Shown piece by piece: positions 37,824 through 49,303 of a DNA stretch of 64,000 nucleotides. Origin of the DNA: Vicia villosa (Eukaryota > Streptophyta > Magnoliopsida > Fabales > Fabaceae); contig NW_026705183.1 in assembly GCF_029867415.1 (NCBI RefSeq), positions 372,001 to 436,000 on the forward strand, in the 5' to 3' direction. The notes beneath the pieces were generated by a model. That model did not search any database, had not been told where the DNA came from, and saw nothing but the letters and a program-made list of their open reading frames with translations. Every line of letters starts with the position of its first letter. Within the stretch, counting starts at the first letter, position 1. Both the position numbers and the translations under genes were made by a program.

Positions 37824-37887
37824 TGGCGCCGTTGCCGGGTATCGAACCCGGGCCACTTGCGTGACAGGCGAGAATACTTACCACTAT
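37824..37887 (-). other. tRNA-Asp(GTC)-derived sequence fused to LTR 5
   Basis: From the primer-binding site onward the minus strand reads as a tRNA-Asp: it ends ...GGCAACGGCGCCA and has a T arm GGGTTCGATACCC, anticodon loop CTGTCAC (anticodon GTC) and D arm start TAGTGGTAAGTATTC. Against the plant tRNA-Asp sequence as I recall it, 59 of 64 positions match. Mismatches are at 37840, 37853, 37857-37858 and 37871. The 5' acceptor strand (37888-37898) does not match and could not pair, so it is not a functional tRNA gene. Encoded CCA is a sign of a copied mature tRNA, although the CCA also belongs to the primer-binding site. Alternatives are a tRNA pseudogene or SINE head joined by recombination. 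Confidence 0.75.
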
Positions 37888-37898
37888 GGTGGCGCAAG

Positions 37899-38852
37899 GG
37901 TGGACCTCCAAGGTTAAGTTCTTACGCCCAAATTTAATTCTTAATTTAAGATGATTGTATTAAAAAGTGGAGATTAGAAAGTGTATCTTGAATATCTCGT
38001 GTGATGGCTTTTAAACCTCGGTTCATTTTGAGTGGATTGACGTTAGTTTGCACATTAGCTCTTTGGGCCTTTGGCTGGTCTAGAGTAGTTGCCCCCAGGG
38101 CTTGTCGGGCTGTACTGAGTTGGGGAAGTATTCAAAGTCATGGTTGGTCTTTAGGAATGCCATTCTCTTTGAATCTGAAGTGGAAACACTTAGAGTCATT
38201 TAAAAAAGTGGTAGGGGCAACTCCATTAAATTTCTTCCCATTATTGAAACATTTCATTGTTCCTTTCTAATGTGTAGATTGATGTGACTAGTTATGACAT
38301 GGAATTGCTTATAGTGTACTCAAGTGCACATGAGTTGGTATATGTTTCCAAGACGGAATCCAACCATTAATTTGGTAACTTCTCATTATTGTTGATCTGG
38401 CCTGGCTTGTTTCTGCATATATTTATGGGTTGTTGAATATTGATGTAACTTTTCACAATCCTTAAAACATAGTTTCCATTTGCAAATGTCTTCCTCTCTT
38501 TCTCCATGAGACTATTTACCATAATGGTTTTAGCTCATTGCGCAAAGCTTCCTTCGATATTAAATAAAAATTTAATAGAACAACCTAGTTGATTTTCTAC
38601 TCTTGCAATCTATCAAAAAGAACTTTTTCAAGTTTCCTTATGTTTCAAGCGCTTCATATGTTTCATTTAGATTTCCAATATCGTAAGAGAATTTATATAA
38701 TGGACGTCTATTAGGTTCCACGCGAATCATTAATGGTTGATTCTTGAGTGTTGACAACCTTTATATAGACGATAAAGATTTGTTTAAGGCCATTGAATGA
38801 AAATAGTGAAAGAAACACTTAACTATCATCTCGGTTTTCAATACAACTGAGA
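37899..38852. other. No gene recognised
   Basis: A GC-moderate 0.35-kb stretch with an unsupported 89-codon frame (38001-38270) is followed by AT-rich DNA. A stretch around 37965-38055 (AAAGTGTATCTTGAATATCT and following) resembles 40607-40665, so a short dispersed repeat lies on both sides of the MITE cluster. Confidence 0.5.
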
Positions 38853-39079
38853 GGTTAGAGTAAAATAATTTTTTTCCAAAAATGGTTACATTGTTTACCT
38901 AGAATATTAAAAATACATTGTATGAAACAAATCTTCGTAGAATATCAGATTGTTTACCCAAAATATTAAAATTACAGCATGAGCAGGTCGCATACAATAT
39001 TTGTTGCATACAATGCATTTTTAATATTCTGGATAAACAATGTAACCATTTTTGGAAAAAATTTATTTTACTCTAACCC
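38853..39079. mobile_element. Hairpin MITE
   Basis: Arms 38853-38932 and 38998-39079 are near-perfect reverse complements (GGTTAGAGTAAAATAATTTT ... ATTTATTTTACTCTAACC) around a 65-bp spacer. A full foldback of this size without coding sequence is a MITE. A partial third arm in direct orientation lies at about 39100-39230, and a small CTCGGTTTT...ACTGAG palindrome sits just to the left. Confidence 0.7.
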
Positions 39080-39099
39080 TTCGATTTTAAAACAAAACC

Positions 39100-39230
39100 T
39101 AGGGGTTAGAGTATTTTTTTTAAATGGTTACATTGTTTACCCAAAATATCAAAAATACATTGTATGTAACAAATCTTCGCAAAATATCAAGATTGTTTAC
39201 CCATAATATAAAAAATACAGGATGTCCAGG
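39100..39230. repeat. Second partial copy of the hairpin MITE arm
   Basis: GGTTAGAGTATTTTTTTTAA then ATGGTTACATTGTTTACCC repeats the left arm and part of the loop region of the neighbouring MITE, ending at the same ACAGGATG...CAGGTC-like spacer. Confidence 0.6.
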
Positions 39231-39816
39231 TCTCATACAAGGTGGTAGAGATCTTTCTTGAATGTCAGACATGCATTCACCAAGATTGATTATTGATGTT
39301 ATGATTATCACTGCTTTTGCTAGCGTATATAATTTGCATGCTAGGAATGCATCCAACTTCTAATCAAGTGTGTGCATCATAAAAAGGAAAATATTTTTTC
39401 AGCACTTGCAATCCATTAGTAAAGACTTCTAGGAGTAAATCATAGTTGTTCAAAAACTTAAACAACAACAACAACAGCAACACCATTGTTTGAGATGGAT
39501 TTTGCAAAAGCTGAAAAAATATTTTGTTCAAGGTAGAAGAACATTTTACTCAGTTTTTCAACCCATCTTAAAAAAAATGATGCATTCGACGGTGGAGCGG
39601 CTACAAATAAGATAGTATTAGGTAAAATCTGTTCAGCAAGTGTTTTATAGTAAAATCTGATTATTTTATCCCCTAGTTTATTAAAGAAACTGAAGGGTTA
39701 ATTCATTTACTTTATAGTTGTTAACAAATAAAAATATAAAGTGCATTAGCTAGGATTCAAAGCATGTGTCATAAATGGTATATCACCTCGGTGTTTATAA
39801 AAACTGAGGTGACAAC

Positions 39817-39821
<5 letters not shown>
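39231..39821. other. No gene recognised
   Basis: AT-rich DNA. Near 39786-39813 there is a small inverted repeat, CACCTCGG...ACTGAGGTG, around a short loop, likely another MITE end. Confidence 0.5.
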
Positions 39822-40529
<708 letters not shown>

Positions 40530-40531
<2 letters not shown>

Positions 40532-42431
40532 TCTTGGAATAAAACTTCAATTTTTTCTGATTTGACGTGAGAGCTTCGTCATGAAAAGCGTTATTTATTA
40601 TAGTGAGAAGATAAAGTGTATCTTGAATATCTTATATGGTATTTTTTATACATTAGATTGACATTAGTTTGGACCTTAATTTTTTTTTAATCTTTATCCG
40701 ATGCAAAATATTAAATTGTGTTCATGCCGTATATTTATAATTTAGTCTATATGTTACTTATTATTAAGTGTCACTCAAACACTTTATTGATTCCTTTACT
40801 CACAACATTGCTACTATATATTTTATTTAATTATTAATTTTTTTTATATTCAATTACTTCGAAACACATAGAGTTGAATTTAATATACATATTTAATCAT
40901 TTATTGTTTTTGTGACAATTAATCATCATCAATTATAAGAAATATGAAGGAGTACGTCCTTCTAAAAAGCATAAAAAAATTTATTTAAGCATATTACTCA
41001 TGTTAATTTGTATGACATTATATATTTAGTTTTATGGTTATATTTTTATAATTACTTTATATAAAATTTTGAATTAGTGTTACCTTTTGAATTATGTTTG
41101 TATAATGAAATTTTGTTTTTAGATGAAATTTTTTTTGCTTATGTAGGGGAAAAAAATAAATAATATATATGTAGGAAAAAAATATGACTCAACACGTCAT
41201 GACTTATTACAATATCTATTCTATTCATATCTATTAAGAAACCGATCTAAAAACTCTTTTGACCTACTAATAAATGATAGATATTTTTGAAAAAAGTTGA
41301 TTTAAAATTGGACCATTAAACTGTTGGTGTGAAGATGGTCTTTCATAGGGGAGATTATTTATCGCAATTGCAATTTTTACGATTTTTGTAAGGAGCTGTT
41401 GTATTTTCTATCATATGGTCAATTAGTTTGTAATGTCTTTTTGTCGAGTTTATCTCATTATCTTGTGTAACAGATTTTGAGAACCCTTAATTTTCCATCT
41501 AATATATTTTGCTTACAAAAAAATTGCAGTTGAATGACTCTTTGCATACCCACTCCTTATTTTCATATGGTGACACTTCTTTGTGCAAGCATTTAAAGAC
41601 TTTATTTTTCAAATATGAATTTATCAAAAACTTATTATTTTCTTATTTGTTTTCGATGGATATCTCTTTTAACAACTTATTTTTGCATATTTTAGAGTCT
41701 CTTTTTCCACAATAATAATCACTATCTAGAATTTAAAAAGTTAGTATTCTATGAGTAACTTCAAACTTCATATTTTTATCAAATATAAGAAAAATTCTTC
41801 CTACCTAACCGTAGAAAAGGTGTGTTAAATTTCTTTTACAATTCAGACTATTAACTTATAATGCGATTAAAGCAAATAAAGGTAAAGGATAATAGGTTCA
41901 AAAGGAGTTACCAAGTATAAAAAAAGTTATGTAAAAATGGTTTAAAAAGTCTTTAAATACCCAACAACTTATAATGCTATAATAAATTATTGTATAGATT
42001 ATACAATATACATTGAACAACAAGCAGTAGTATTTATGTAGAGATGGTCGAGTCATCTCTAATAGGCTGTATGTTATGGGTGTAAGAGTGGACATAAAGT
42101 GATGGTTGTGGATGAGTACACTATTTTTTAAATAGTACATTATATAAATACAGTTTACAAAATTTTTAAAATATTAGTTTTTAAAATATTATTTTCTATT
42201 TAGTATTTTATATAATGTGACTATACTAGTAATAATAAATTTTTTCTTTTTGGAAAAAAGTATTTTATATATAATAAAGATTATGAGAAATAGAAGGCAA
42301 AAGACAACAAAATAAAGTCTCTAAATTTATTCGGTAAGTAAAATTAATTTTTAATTTTTAATTTTATGTCTTTAAAAAATTATCAAAAGACAATTATTGT
42401 TGAAGGAAAAGAGTAATATATCATGTATGGG
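40530..42431. other. No gene recognised
   Basis: AT-rich intergenic sequence without long frames, terminal repeats or RNA genes that I can see. Confidence 0.6.
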
Positions 42432-42440
42432 TCGTCGGCA
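42432..42440. repeat. 9-bp target-site duplication, left
   Basis: TCGTCGGCA, repeated exactly at 49295-49303. Nine bases is the length typical of Mutator-like elements. Confidence 0.9.
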
Positions 42441-42567
42441 GAAAAAAAATTTTAAATAACCATGTTTAATAAAAAAAAATACAAAAAAAATCATGTTTTC
42501 GGGGTATTTACCAAACTGTCTAGGTTTGGGACACCAGATAAGTGAATGCGCCATTTCAAATGGCGCA
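42441..42567 (+). repeat. MULE left terminal inverted repeat
   Basis: Pairs with 49169-49294. The outermost bases read GAAAAAAAATTTTAAATAAC against GAATTTTTTTTTTAAATAAC, then AATAC...TTTTCGGGGTATTTACCAAAC is nearly identical. It ends at the first GCGCCATTTCAAATGGCGC palindrome. Confidence 0.85.
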
Positions 42568-42705
42568 TATGTACCTTACTAGCCAAATGAAATGGCGCAA
42601 ATGAAGAGAAAATTAGAGCACATGGATTTCAGCCAATCCATTTGGCGCATGCATGCATGTTGCAACACATAGGCGCCATTTCATTTGGCTCCTATGTGTT
42701 GTGCC
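42548..42705. repeat. Subterminal palindrome cluster, left
   Basis: About four copies of GCGCCATTT...AAATGGCGC-type palindromes and half-palindromes (42548, 42583, 42635, 42670). Similar clusters occur at 45954-46060 and 49044-49190. Transposase binding is a reasonable guess for such subterminal motifs. Confidence 0.65.
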
Positions 42706-42953
42706 TTTTTTTTTTTCAAAATTAACCCGTTTCGGGTATTTTTGCGCAAAGTTTTTGATTCCGGTCTTTTATTTTCCTAAAAACGTCTGATAAATCGAGT
42801 TCGTAAAATTCTTATTAACCCTAAATAATGTAATGTTTGCGTCGTCGATTTCGGTTTTTTTACTAAAGCACAATTTATTGATGAAAGACTGAGGAAAGGT
42901 TACAAGAGTTGCATGCGAAATTGTTACATTGTCGAAAAAAAATACAGAGTAGA

Positions 42954-43762
42954 TTAAACTTGCGACGAGGTTGAGCCACGACTAGGGCATCTTTTTCTAT
43001 TGTGCCCCACCTGACGGCAAATTCTGCATTTTCGTTCCATTTTGTCGTGGACGTCCATTTCGGTTCTAATCCGTGTACTATTGGGACGACCCTTTTTCTT
43101 CCGCCGCATTGCGTCGTTATGCCAAACTACCTCTCCATCATACTCAGGCCAGTAATCCTCCTTGGCTACCACTGGAAACGCAACACTGTAAACTCGGAGC
43201 AATGTCTGAGTCTTGTAAATTGGAGACAGTAGTCATATGCGCTGGAGGTGCGTACACATGGGCTGGAGGCACCGGAATTTCTTGCTCGTCGTCGGATTCT
43301 TCGTTGACCATTTCGTCAAATTCAGATTCAAGATCTTCTTCTTCCTCGTCAATGACATCAACCTCTTCTTGCTCGTTGACTGGTGGGTCTATAACTTGCG
43401 ACTGGATAACATGAGTTTCTTGTGTCCCAACCTGAAGAGTAACGTACAGCTCGATGGAATCCAAGCCAGAGTATTCGTGGGTAGTAAACATATCTTGCAG
43501 GTCTTCGTCGTTTGCAATCTCCATCTCATAAAACTTGACGGTGTTGTTGTCGTTGAAAGAGGGACATTGGTAAAAAAACGTTTGCAATAGGACCCATTGC
43601 AATCTTAGCGTATAGTCGCTGAATGAAGTATGTAAAGGTTGCTATTTTGCTTAACAACAATGGAACAACCTGAGTGTTTCTCATCACAAAACCGGCTATT
43701 TCATGTGAGTAAGTCTCACCGTTTAGATGGGCATGCACAAGGTACTGGGTAGATGAAGTCAT
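42954..43762 (-). pseudogene. mudrA-type transposase, internally deleted
   Basis: Starts at 43762 (MTSSTQYLVHAHLNGETYSHE) and encodes the N-terminal PB1-like domain (…YEMEIANDEDLQDMF, IELYV) and an acidic linker. It then jumps to the C-terminal end: YWPEYDGEVVWHNDAMRRKK, KGRPNSTRIRTEMD and a CCHC zinc knuckle CRICRQVGHNRKRCP. The MuDR DDE catalytic domain, expected between them at several hundred residues, is absent. The two pieces are joined near 43180 in different frames. One extra T in a T-run near 43576 also shifts the N-terminal frame. The acidic piece and knuckle match family MULE proteins well. A TATA box is at 43854-43861. The gene is not a functional transposase. Confidence 0.85.
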
Positions 43763-43853
43763 TTCTACGGGGAAGTGTTTGGGTGTTGTAAGATCAAGTC
43801 AGATTAGCCAAAATTGCTTGTGTGAGTTGTAATGTTTAGAAAATATTGGTTGT

Positions 43854-43861
43854 CTTATATA
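43854..43861 (-). promoter_or_regulatory. TATA box of mudrA remnant
   Basis: TATATAAG on the minus strand, about 90 bp upstream of the ATG at 43762. Confidence 0.5.
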
Positions 43862-43899
43862 TGGTGCCTTACAGCTTTGCATTGTCTCAATACACACAC

Positions 43900-44631
<732 letters not shown>

Positions 44632-44857
44632 TTTAATTATATATATATATATATATTCAATTATCTGTTAGCATAATTGATGTTCAGACAACCACAACTA
44701 ACACAACAACCACATTAATTTTAATTCAATGATCCGGCGTTGGCAACACAAAACAACCGGTACTTCACGATATTACATTGCAAAAAAGAAAATAACACAG
44801 AACAACTGGTAGTACACGCTCACTCATTGCAACAAATAAAACAACACTTAATCTAAA

Positions 44858-45181
44858 CTACTCAAGTATCACTGCAAGAACGAGTGGATTTTCAACGCCT
44901 CGGTTAACTTCTCCACTGTGTGTCCAAAACATTAGATCCACGTCCACATCGTCTTTCACACGATCCCAATAATACATGTACGTGCCTTCTGGGTTATTAT
45001 CCGTCAACGTAATGTATGGACAACGGTAATCTATCTGTTTAACTTTCCTTGTTGGACCATCTAGTTGACGAAACCCAGTGTTGATGGCTCTAACAATTAT
45101 CTGGAAATTCCAATGGGGGTTCAGGAAAACCCGCATGTGACTACCTTCCTCAAAAAAGACCACAGCCCAAACTGAGTTCAT
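44858..45181 (-). CDS. Small MULE gene A, transposase N-terminal-like
   Basis: Encodes 107 residues (MNSVWAVVFFEEGSHMRVFL...). Its plan resembles the PB1-like N-terminus of MULE transposases. KQIDYRCPYITLT aligns with the FYQCPSFND segment of the mudrA remnant next door. The downstream WDRVKDDVDVDLMFWTHS and ...ENPLVLAVILE align with EMEIANDEDLQDMF and IELYV. It has no catalytic or zinc-knuckle part, begins with its own ATG, ends in a normal stop and has a TATA box at 45241-45249, so it looks like a free-standing domain gene. The homology is my manual alignment. What the protein does is unknown; interference with or assistance to transposase is only a possibility. Confidence 0.6.
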   Translation of the reverse strand: MNSVWAVVFFEEGSHMRVFLNPHWNFQIIVRAINTGFRQLDGPTRKVKQIDYRCPYITLTDNNPEGTYMYYWDRVKDDVDVDLMFWTHSGEVNRGVENPLVLAVILE

Positions 45182-45240
45182 TTTTAACTGTTTGCAGTAA
45201 GAATGAAAAAAGAGTTAATATTTCAACTCCACACACACCT

Positions 45241-45249
45241 CTATTTATA
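45241..45249 (-). promoter_or_regulatory. TATA box of small gene A
   Basis: TATAAATAG on the minus strand, about 60 bp upstream of the ATG at 45181. Confidence 0.6.
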
Positions 45250-45439
45250 GGAAAGTAGACCACTTGTGGCAATTTTATTTTAACGGGTAAATACGGCGGG
45301 AAAGAATTTTGTTAATTATTAATAACTTAAATACTAATTGGAAACTTTGTAACGATACAATATCATTTCATTGAAATATGCTAAGAGCATTTAATTGAAC
45401 GGTACAGAAGTTACTGAAATGATAAAGAAACTGCGGCAT

Positions 45440-45808
45440 CTAGGATATTACAACGGTTAAAACAATGTCTTCTCTGTCATCCATCATCCGAGTGCATTGG
45501 ATGTCGTCTTCCATAGTCTCCCACCAACGCTGTCTCTCAAGAAAAACACCACCCCTTGTTCTAAGTCTCTTGATAGATCTGATTTGTTCGCCTGGACCGT
45601 ACTCCCTGTCCAAAAACCTAAGGATGGTTCTCTTAAGTTGGTCCATGGAATGGATATTCCAAAACATTACCTGCATGGGAGGTTTGACGGCAGAGAAAAT
45701 AACGTACCCGTTCCTTCGACGATAGTTCGGTTGATAGTCGAAACGCCTCATAGGGGGTGGAGGGTCAGAAGTCCGGTGCGTGCTATCTGGCCTTATTCGA
45801 GATCTCAT
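45440..45808 (-). CDS. Small MULE gene B, paralogue of gene A
   Basis: Encodes 122 residues with a Pro/Arg-rich start (MRSRIRPDSTHRTSDPPPP). A body then follows the gene A pattern: MQVMFWNIHSMDQLKRTILR against MRVFLNPHWNFQIIVRAI, WWETMEDDIQCTRMMD against WDRVKDDVDVDLMF, and IVLTVVIS against LVLAVILE at the end. It is read in the same direction as gene A and mudrA and has its own TATA box (45847-45854). No enzyme motif. Divergence from gene A is high, which implies an old duplication in the MULE lineage, yet both frames are open. Confidence 0.55.
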   Translation of the reverse strand: MRSRIRPDSTHRTSDPPPPMRRFDYQPNYRRRNGYVIFSAVKPPMQVMFWNIHSMDQLKRTILRFLDREYGPGEQIRSIKRLRTRGGVFLERQRWWETMEDDIQCTRMMDDREDIVLTVVIS

Positions 45809-45846
45809 TTTTTCGTGTGTGTAGTCTTATCCACAAAAGAAACCCT

Positions 45847-45854
45847 AATTTATA
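45847..45854 (-). promoter_or_regulatory. TATA box of small gene B
   Basis: TATAAATT on the minus strand, about 40 bp upstream of the ATG at 45808. Confidence 0.5.
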
Positions 45855-45953
45855 GAGGGACGGACGCCTTGCCTTATGTCTGTATCACAATTAGGGTTTC
45901 ATCTACAAGAAAAAAACATAAACCCTAATTTTAAAAAAAAAATGCTCTTACTA

Positions 45954-46060
45954 ATGCGCCAAATGGAATGGCACATTAGTGCTTTTGGTTAACAGGAAGG
46001 CGCCAAATAGTTTGGCGCATTAGAAGGATTTAAAAAAAAGCCAACTCATTTGGCGCATAT
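45954..46060. repeat. Central palindrome cluster of the MULE
   Basis: Three copies of the GCGCCAAATGG...GGCGC motif found at both MULE ends lie between the divergent gene sets. This could be a shared promoter or a relic of an internal terminus. Confidence 0.65.
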
Positions 46061-46415
46061 GTATGGTATGTGGACCCCTCCTGGCCCCACATGGTCCCCA
46101 CCTGTTAACGTCTTAATGATTTCAGTCTTTCGCATGCGTCCGAAACGAGTTCCTGTAACCTAGCATGCGTCTGAAACAATTTCTGAAACGATTCCTGATA
46201 AGATTCCTGATAAGATTCCTGGCACGATTCCTCCTAATATTGCATGCATGCTACCCGAGCTGGCACCTGGTTCTGATCTGCATGCATGTCACCATGTCTT
46301 GTCACCGAAAGTTAGGCTGCATACATGCCAACAATTTCTGCAGAAGCAACACCTAGCAACTATGGATGTGTTGACATGTCCAGCATGCAGCTTGTTACCG
46401 TTTTTGCCTCATGAG

Positions 46416-46423
46416 TATATAAA
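46416..46423 (+). promoter_or_regulatory. TATA box of plant mobile domain gene
   Basis: TATATAAA, about 95 bp upstream of the ATG at 46518. Confidence 0.6.
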
Positions 46424-46517
46424 CCACTTAGGACTCTGCAGATTTCGCACCACTTTCACTCATCTACTCTCACAATAATCCTTTTGCTATCAAATTCCAA
46501 ATTTTCATCCTTCAACC

Positions 46518-48745
46518 ATGTCTCTCCTAACAATGGGTGATACACACCGAGGAACCCCCGAGAACATCGCTACCTTTGTAAGTATTTTAGTATTACGTTA
46601 ATAACATGAAACTGTTTGTGATTAAATAACTGAATACTTATGCATACATAATTATTTTCAGAACGCTCAACGTTTCCGGACTCGTAGTCACTCGACCATC
46701 TCTCCGGAAGATCGCATAAGACCCTACTTGGACGTTGCTGGTTTCAGACCGATTAGCACCATCGCTGAGTCTTCTATTGATCACAAATTTGTTCTGGCAT
46801 TGCTAGAACGCTGGAGGCCGGAGACACACACTTTCCATCTTCCAACAGGGGAGTGCACCATCACCCTGGAGGATGTTCATATGTTACTAGGTCTTCCAGT
46901 TGACGGGAAGGCAATTAATGGCTGTGTAATACAGGAAAATTCCCTATGCTTTCAGGCAATTGGCATAGACTTGATAGAGGGCCAGGTTGGAGCTAGGGGA
47001 CAGGGGGTTAACCTCAAGAGGTTAAGGGTTTATTATGATAATTTTTATTTGAATGATGCGTCTCCCCAAGAGACCATACTTCAAAAAACCAGGTGCTACC
47101 TACTCTTGCTAATTGGAAACGTTTTATTTCTAGATAGTACTGGTAACACTGTTAATTTTATGTATCTCCGTTTATTAATGGATTTTACTAGAGTTGGTCT
47201 GTATAGCTGGGGGTCTGCAGTGCTTGCGACCGTGTACCAATCCCTGTGCATGAACTCAAAAAAGGATTCTTGCACATTCTATGGATGCGCTCTGTTGGTG
47301 CAGGTGTGGGGGTGGTGGAGGATGCCCATACTGGCCCCGATTAACAATAGCAGTTGGACCTTTCCGTATGCACTGAGGTAAATTTTTAATATACCATTTT
47401 TTCATGCACAATTAGTGGATTACTGTCTACTCTACTCTAACTAAATCATTTAATTTACGTTTTAGATTTTGCGTGAAAAAAATGGACTTCACATTAAATC
47501 CGCGGTCGAACATCACGATGTACCGCCAGTTGATTGATCACCTAGGACCCCATCAGGTATTATCTCTAAGCTTTTACTCTTTTATAAGTGTATTTTTTTT
47601 AATACTTTCCCGAACTAATGTATAACTCTTATGCATGGAGTTTATATGGAGATCGTATCTCAATTCCGACCATGAGCCTAGAGCTGCAGATGTGGAAATT
47701 TGGACTACAAGATGCTGCCTAATCAGGTACAACATAATCGAAATGCATCATAGTGACCGGGTGATGCTGCAGTTTGGAATGTGTCAGGGTATACCTGACC
47801 CTCCAATTGACTTAGGACAATGGCACCTCAAACGAGTCAACCATCAGTGGACTCACCAAAACTGGAAGGATTTCGCAGCCGAATGGCGCCAAATGTGGAA
47901 GAACGTCGCAATATGTCCTCAACTTCCCCGTCAGTGATCGTGAGATGAAACCGTCCACCGAGTACATGAGTTGGTATCATGCAAATACAACCCCCAACTT
48001 GTTTATTGCAGCACCGTTCTACTTAATCGACCCCCGTGCACACAACTACATCCTACCCCAACAATAACCTGAAGAAGAAGAAGAACAACAACAACAACAA
48101 CGACGACAACAGCAACAACAACGGCAACAACAACGCCTACAACAATGCCAACAACTACAACAACAACAACTGCAGCAACAACAACTACAACAACAACTGC
48201 AGCAGCAACAACAAAATCTTTTCAATACTCCATCCCGTTCTGCCGACAACTACCGGTAACCAAATCTGTTCCAACCAAGGTCTCAAACTTTTCAAGAAGA
48301 TGAATACCAACACTATTCTGTTGGCCAGTATCAGACCCAATCACAACCATTAGGATTTTCAGCGTATGCAGGGTCCGCAAGGGCGTTCGGCCAAAACCTT
48401 ACGCCCGGTTCGTCAGGCCTACATCTAAGTCCCGACGATGGTCCTCATGAGGAATCATCTTACCGTGGCACCCCTTCTGGCTATGCAACCCCGTCTAACC
48501 AATTTGGCCTTAATCAAGGTAGTTCTAGTGCTGCTGGGTGCTACCAACCTGAAGTCTTTTCTCAACCCACTCCACCACCATGACTTAACACTTATGAAGG
48601 GATGGGTAACCGACTTTACCACAGCGGTTTTCCAGGAAATTATGGTGGCGTCGACGAATTCATAGACAGCGACCCACGAGACAACCCACTTCTAGGCCCA
48701 GTGACACAGACCCAGCAAGAAGCACGAAGGGGTAGGGGGTGCTAG
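46518..48745 (+). pseudogene. Plant mobile domain (PMD) gene, four exons, decayed
   Basis: Exons that I can place are 46518-46577, 46662-47377, 47466-47556 and 47641 onward, all with GT...AG boundaries and continuous phase. The product has the plant mobile domain of the MAIN/phosphatase-7-long-form-like family: LALLERWRPETHTFHLPTGE, LLGLPVDGKAING, GCALLVQVWGWWRMPIL, YRQLIDHLGPHQFIWR, HSDRVMLQFGMCQGIPDPP. A one-base frameshift near 47900-47913 breaks the last exon. Beyond it, YVLNFPVSD... NLFIAAPFYLIDPRAHNYIL leads into a Gln-rich tail and a Ser/Gly-rich C-terminus. In-frame stops stand at 48065, 48257 and 48581, and the natural stop is at 48743-48745. PMD genes are known MULE passengers. Loss is recent, since most of the frame is intact. 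Confidence 0.85.
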
Positions 48746-49043
48746 GCTTCGCGGCGGCATCAACGATCGCGGTAAACGTGTGATAACAAGACGATAGTGC
48801 GGAACAGATGGCTATCTTGGTGATGGACGCCATTAAGTATTTTGTTGTGTTTTCTTTAGTCAATTATTGTCCATGTATCGTTTTTTTTAATCAAATGTAA
48901 CCGATGTTTCGTTTTCGATTACCAAATGCAATTTTACGTTTTACGTTTTGTGCATTAAATTATAAAAACTAAAAAAATAATTTGAAAATAATATATAAAC
49001 ACATTTTAGCAAATAAAAAAAATTAAAAAAAGGAGGGACCCTA
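48746..49043. other. MULE 3' spacer
   Basis: AT-rich DNA between the PMD coding remnant and the right subterminal palindromes; likely 3' UTR. No gene seen. Confidence 0.5.
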
Positions 49044-49190
49044 ATGCGCCAAATGGTTTGGCTATTAGGGCAAAACCCTAAACTTATGCGCCATTCCATT
49101 TGGCGCAAACACTATTAATTTAGGTGTTAGCCAAATGGTTTGGCGTATGCACCAGAAACCAACACTTTTGCGCCATTTCATTTGGCGCAT
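49044..49190. repeat. Subterminal palindrome cluster, right
   Basis: About four GCGCCAAATGG/GCGCCATTT motifs (49045, 49087, 49128, 49170) mirror the left cluster. Confidence 0.65.
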
Positions 49191-49294
49191 CCACTTGTCT
49201 GGGGTCCCAAACCTAAACTGTTTGGTAAATACCCCGAAAATATGGTTTTGTTTGTATTTTTTTTATTAAACCTAGTTATTTAAAAAAAAAATTC
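49169..49294 (-). repeat. MULE right terminal inverted repeat
   Basis: Reverse complement of the left end, followed directly by the second TCGTCGGCA target duplication at 49295-49303. Confidence 0.85.
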
Positions 49295-49303
49295 TCGTCG
49301 GCA

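Noticed and set aside
37824..37898. A functional tRNA-Asp gene
   Set aside because: The 5' acceptor strand does not pair with the 3' strand, and the sequence ends in CCA, which plant tRNA genes do not encode.
38001..38270. An 89-residue plus-strand ORF as a host gene
   Set aside because: No recognisable domain, promoter or exon structure; the frame could be chance.
48046..48249. Cys-rich minus-strand ORF
   Set aside because: It is the antisense of the Gln-rich tail of the PMD pseudogene.
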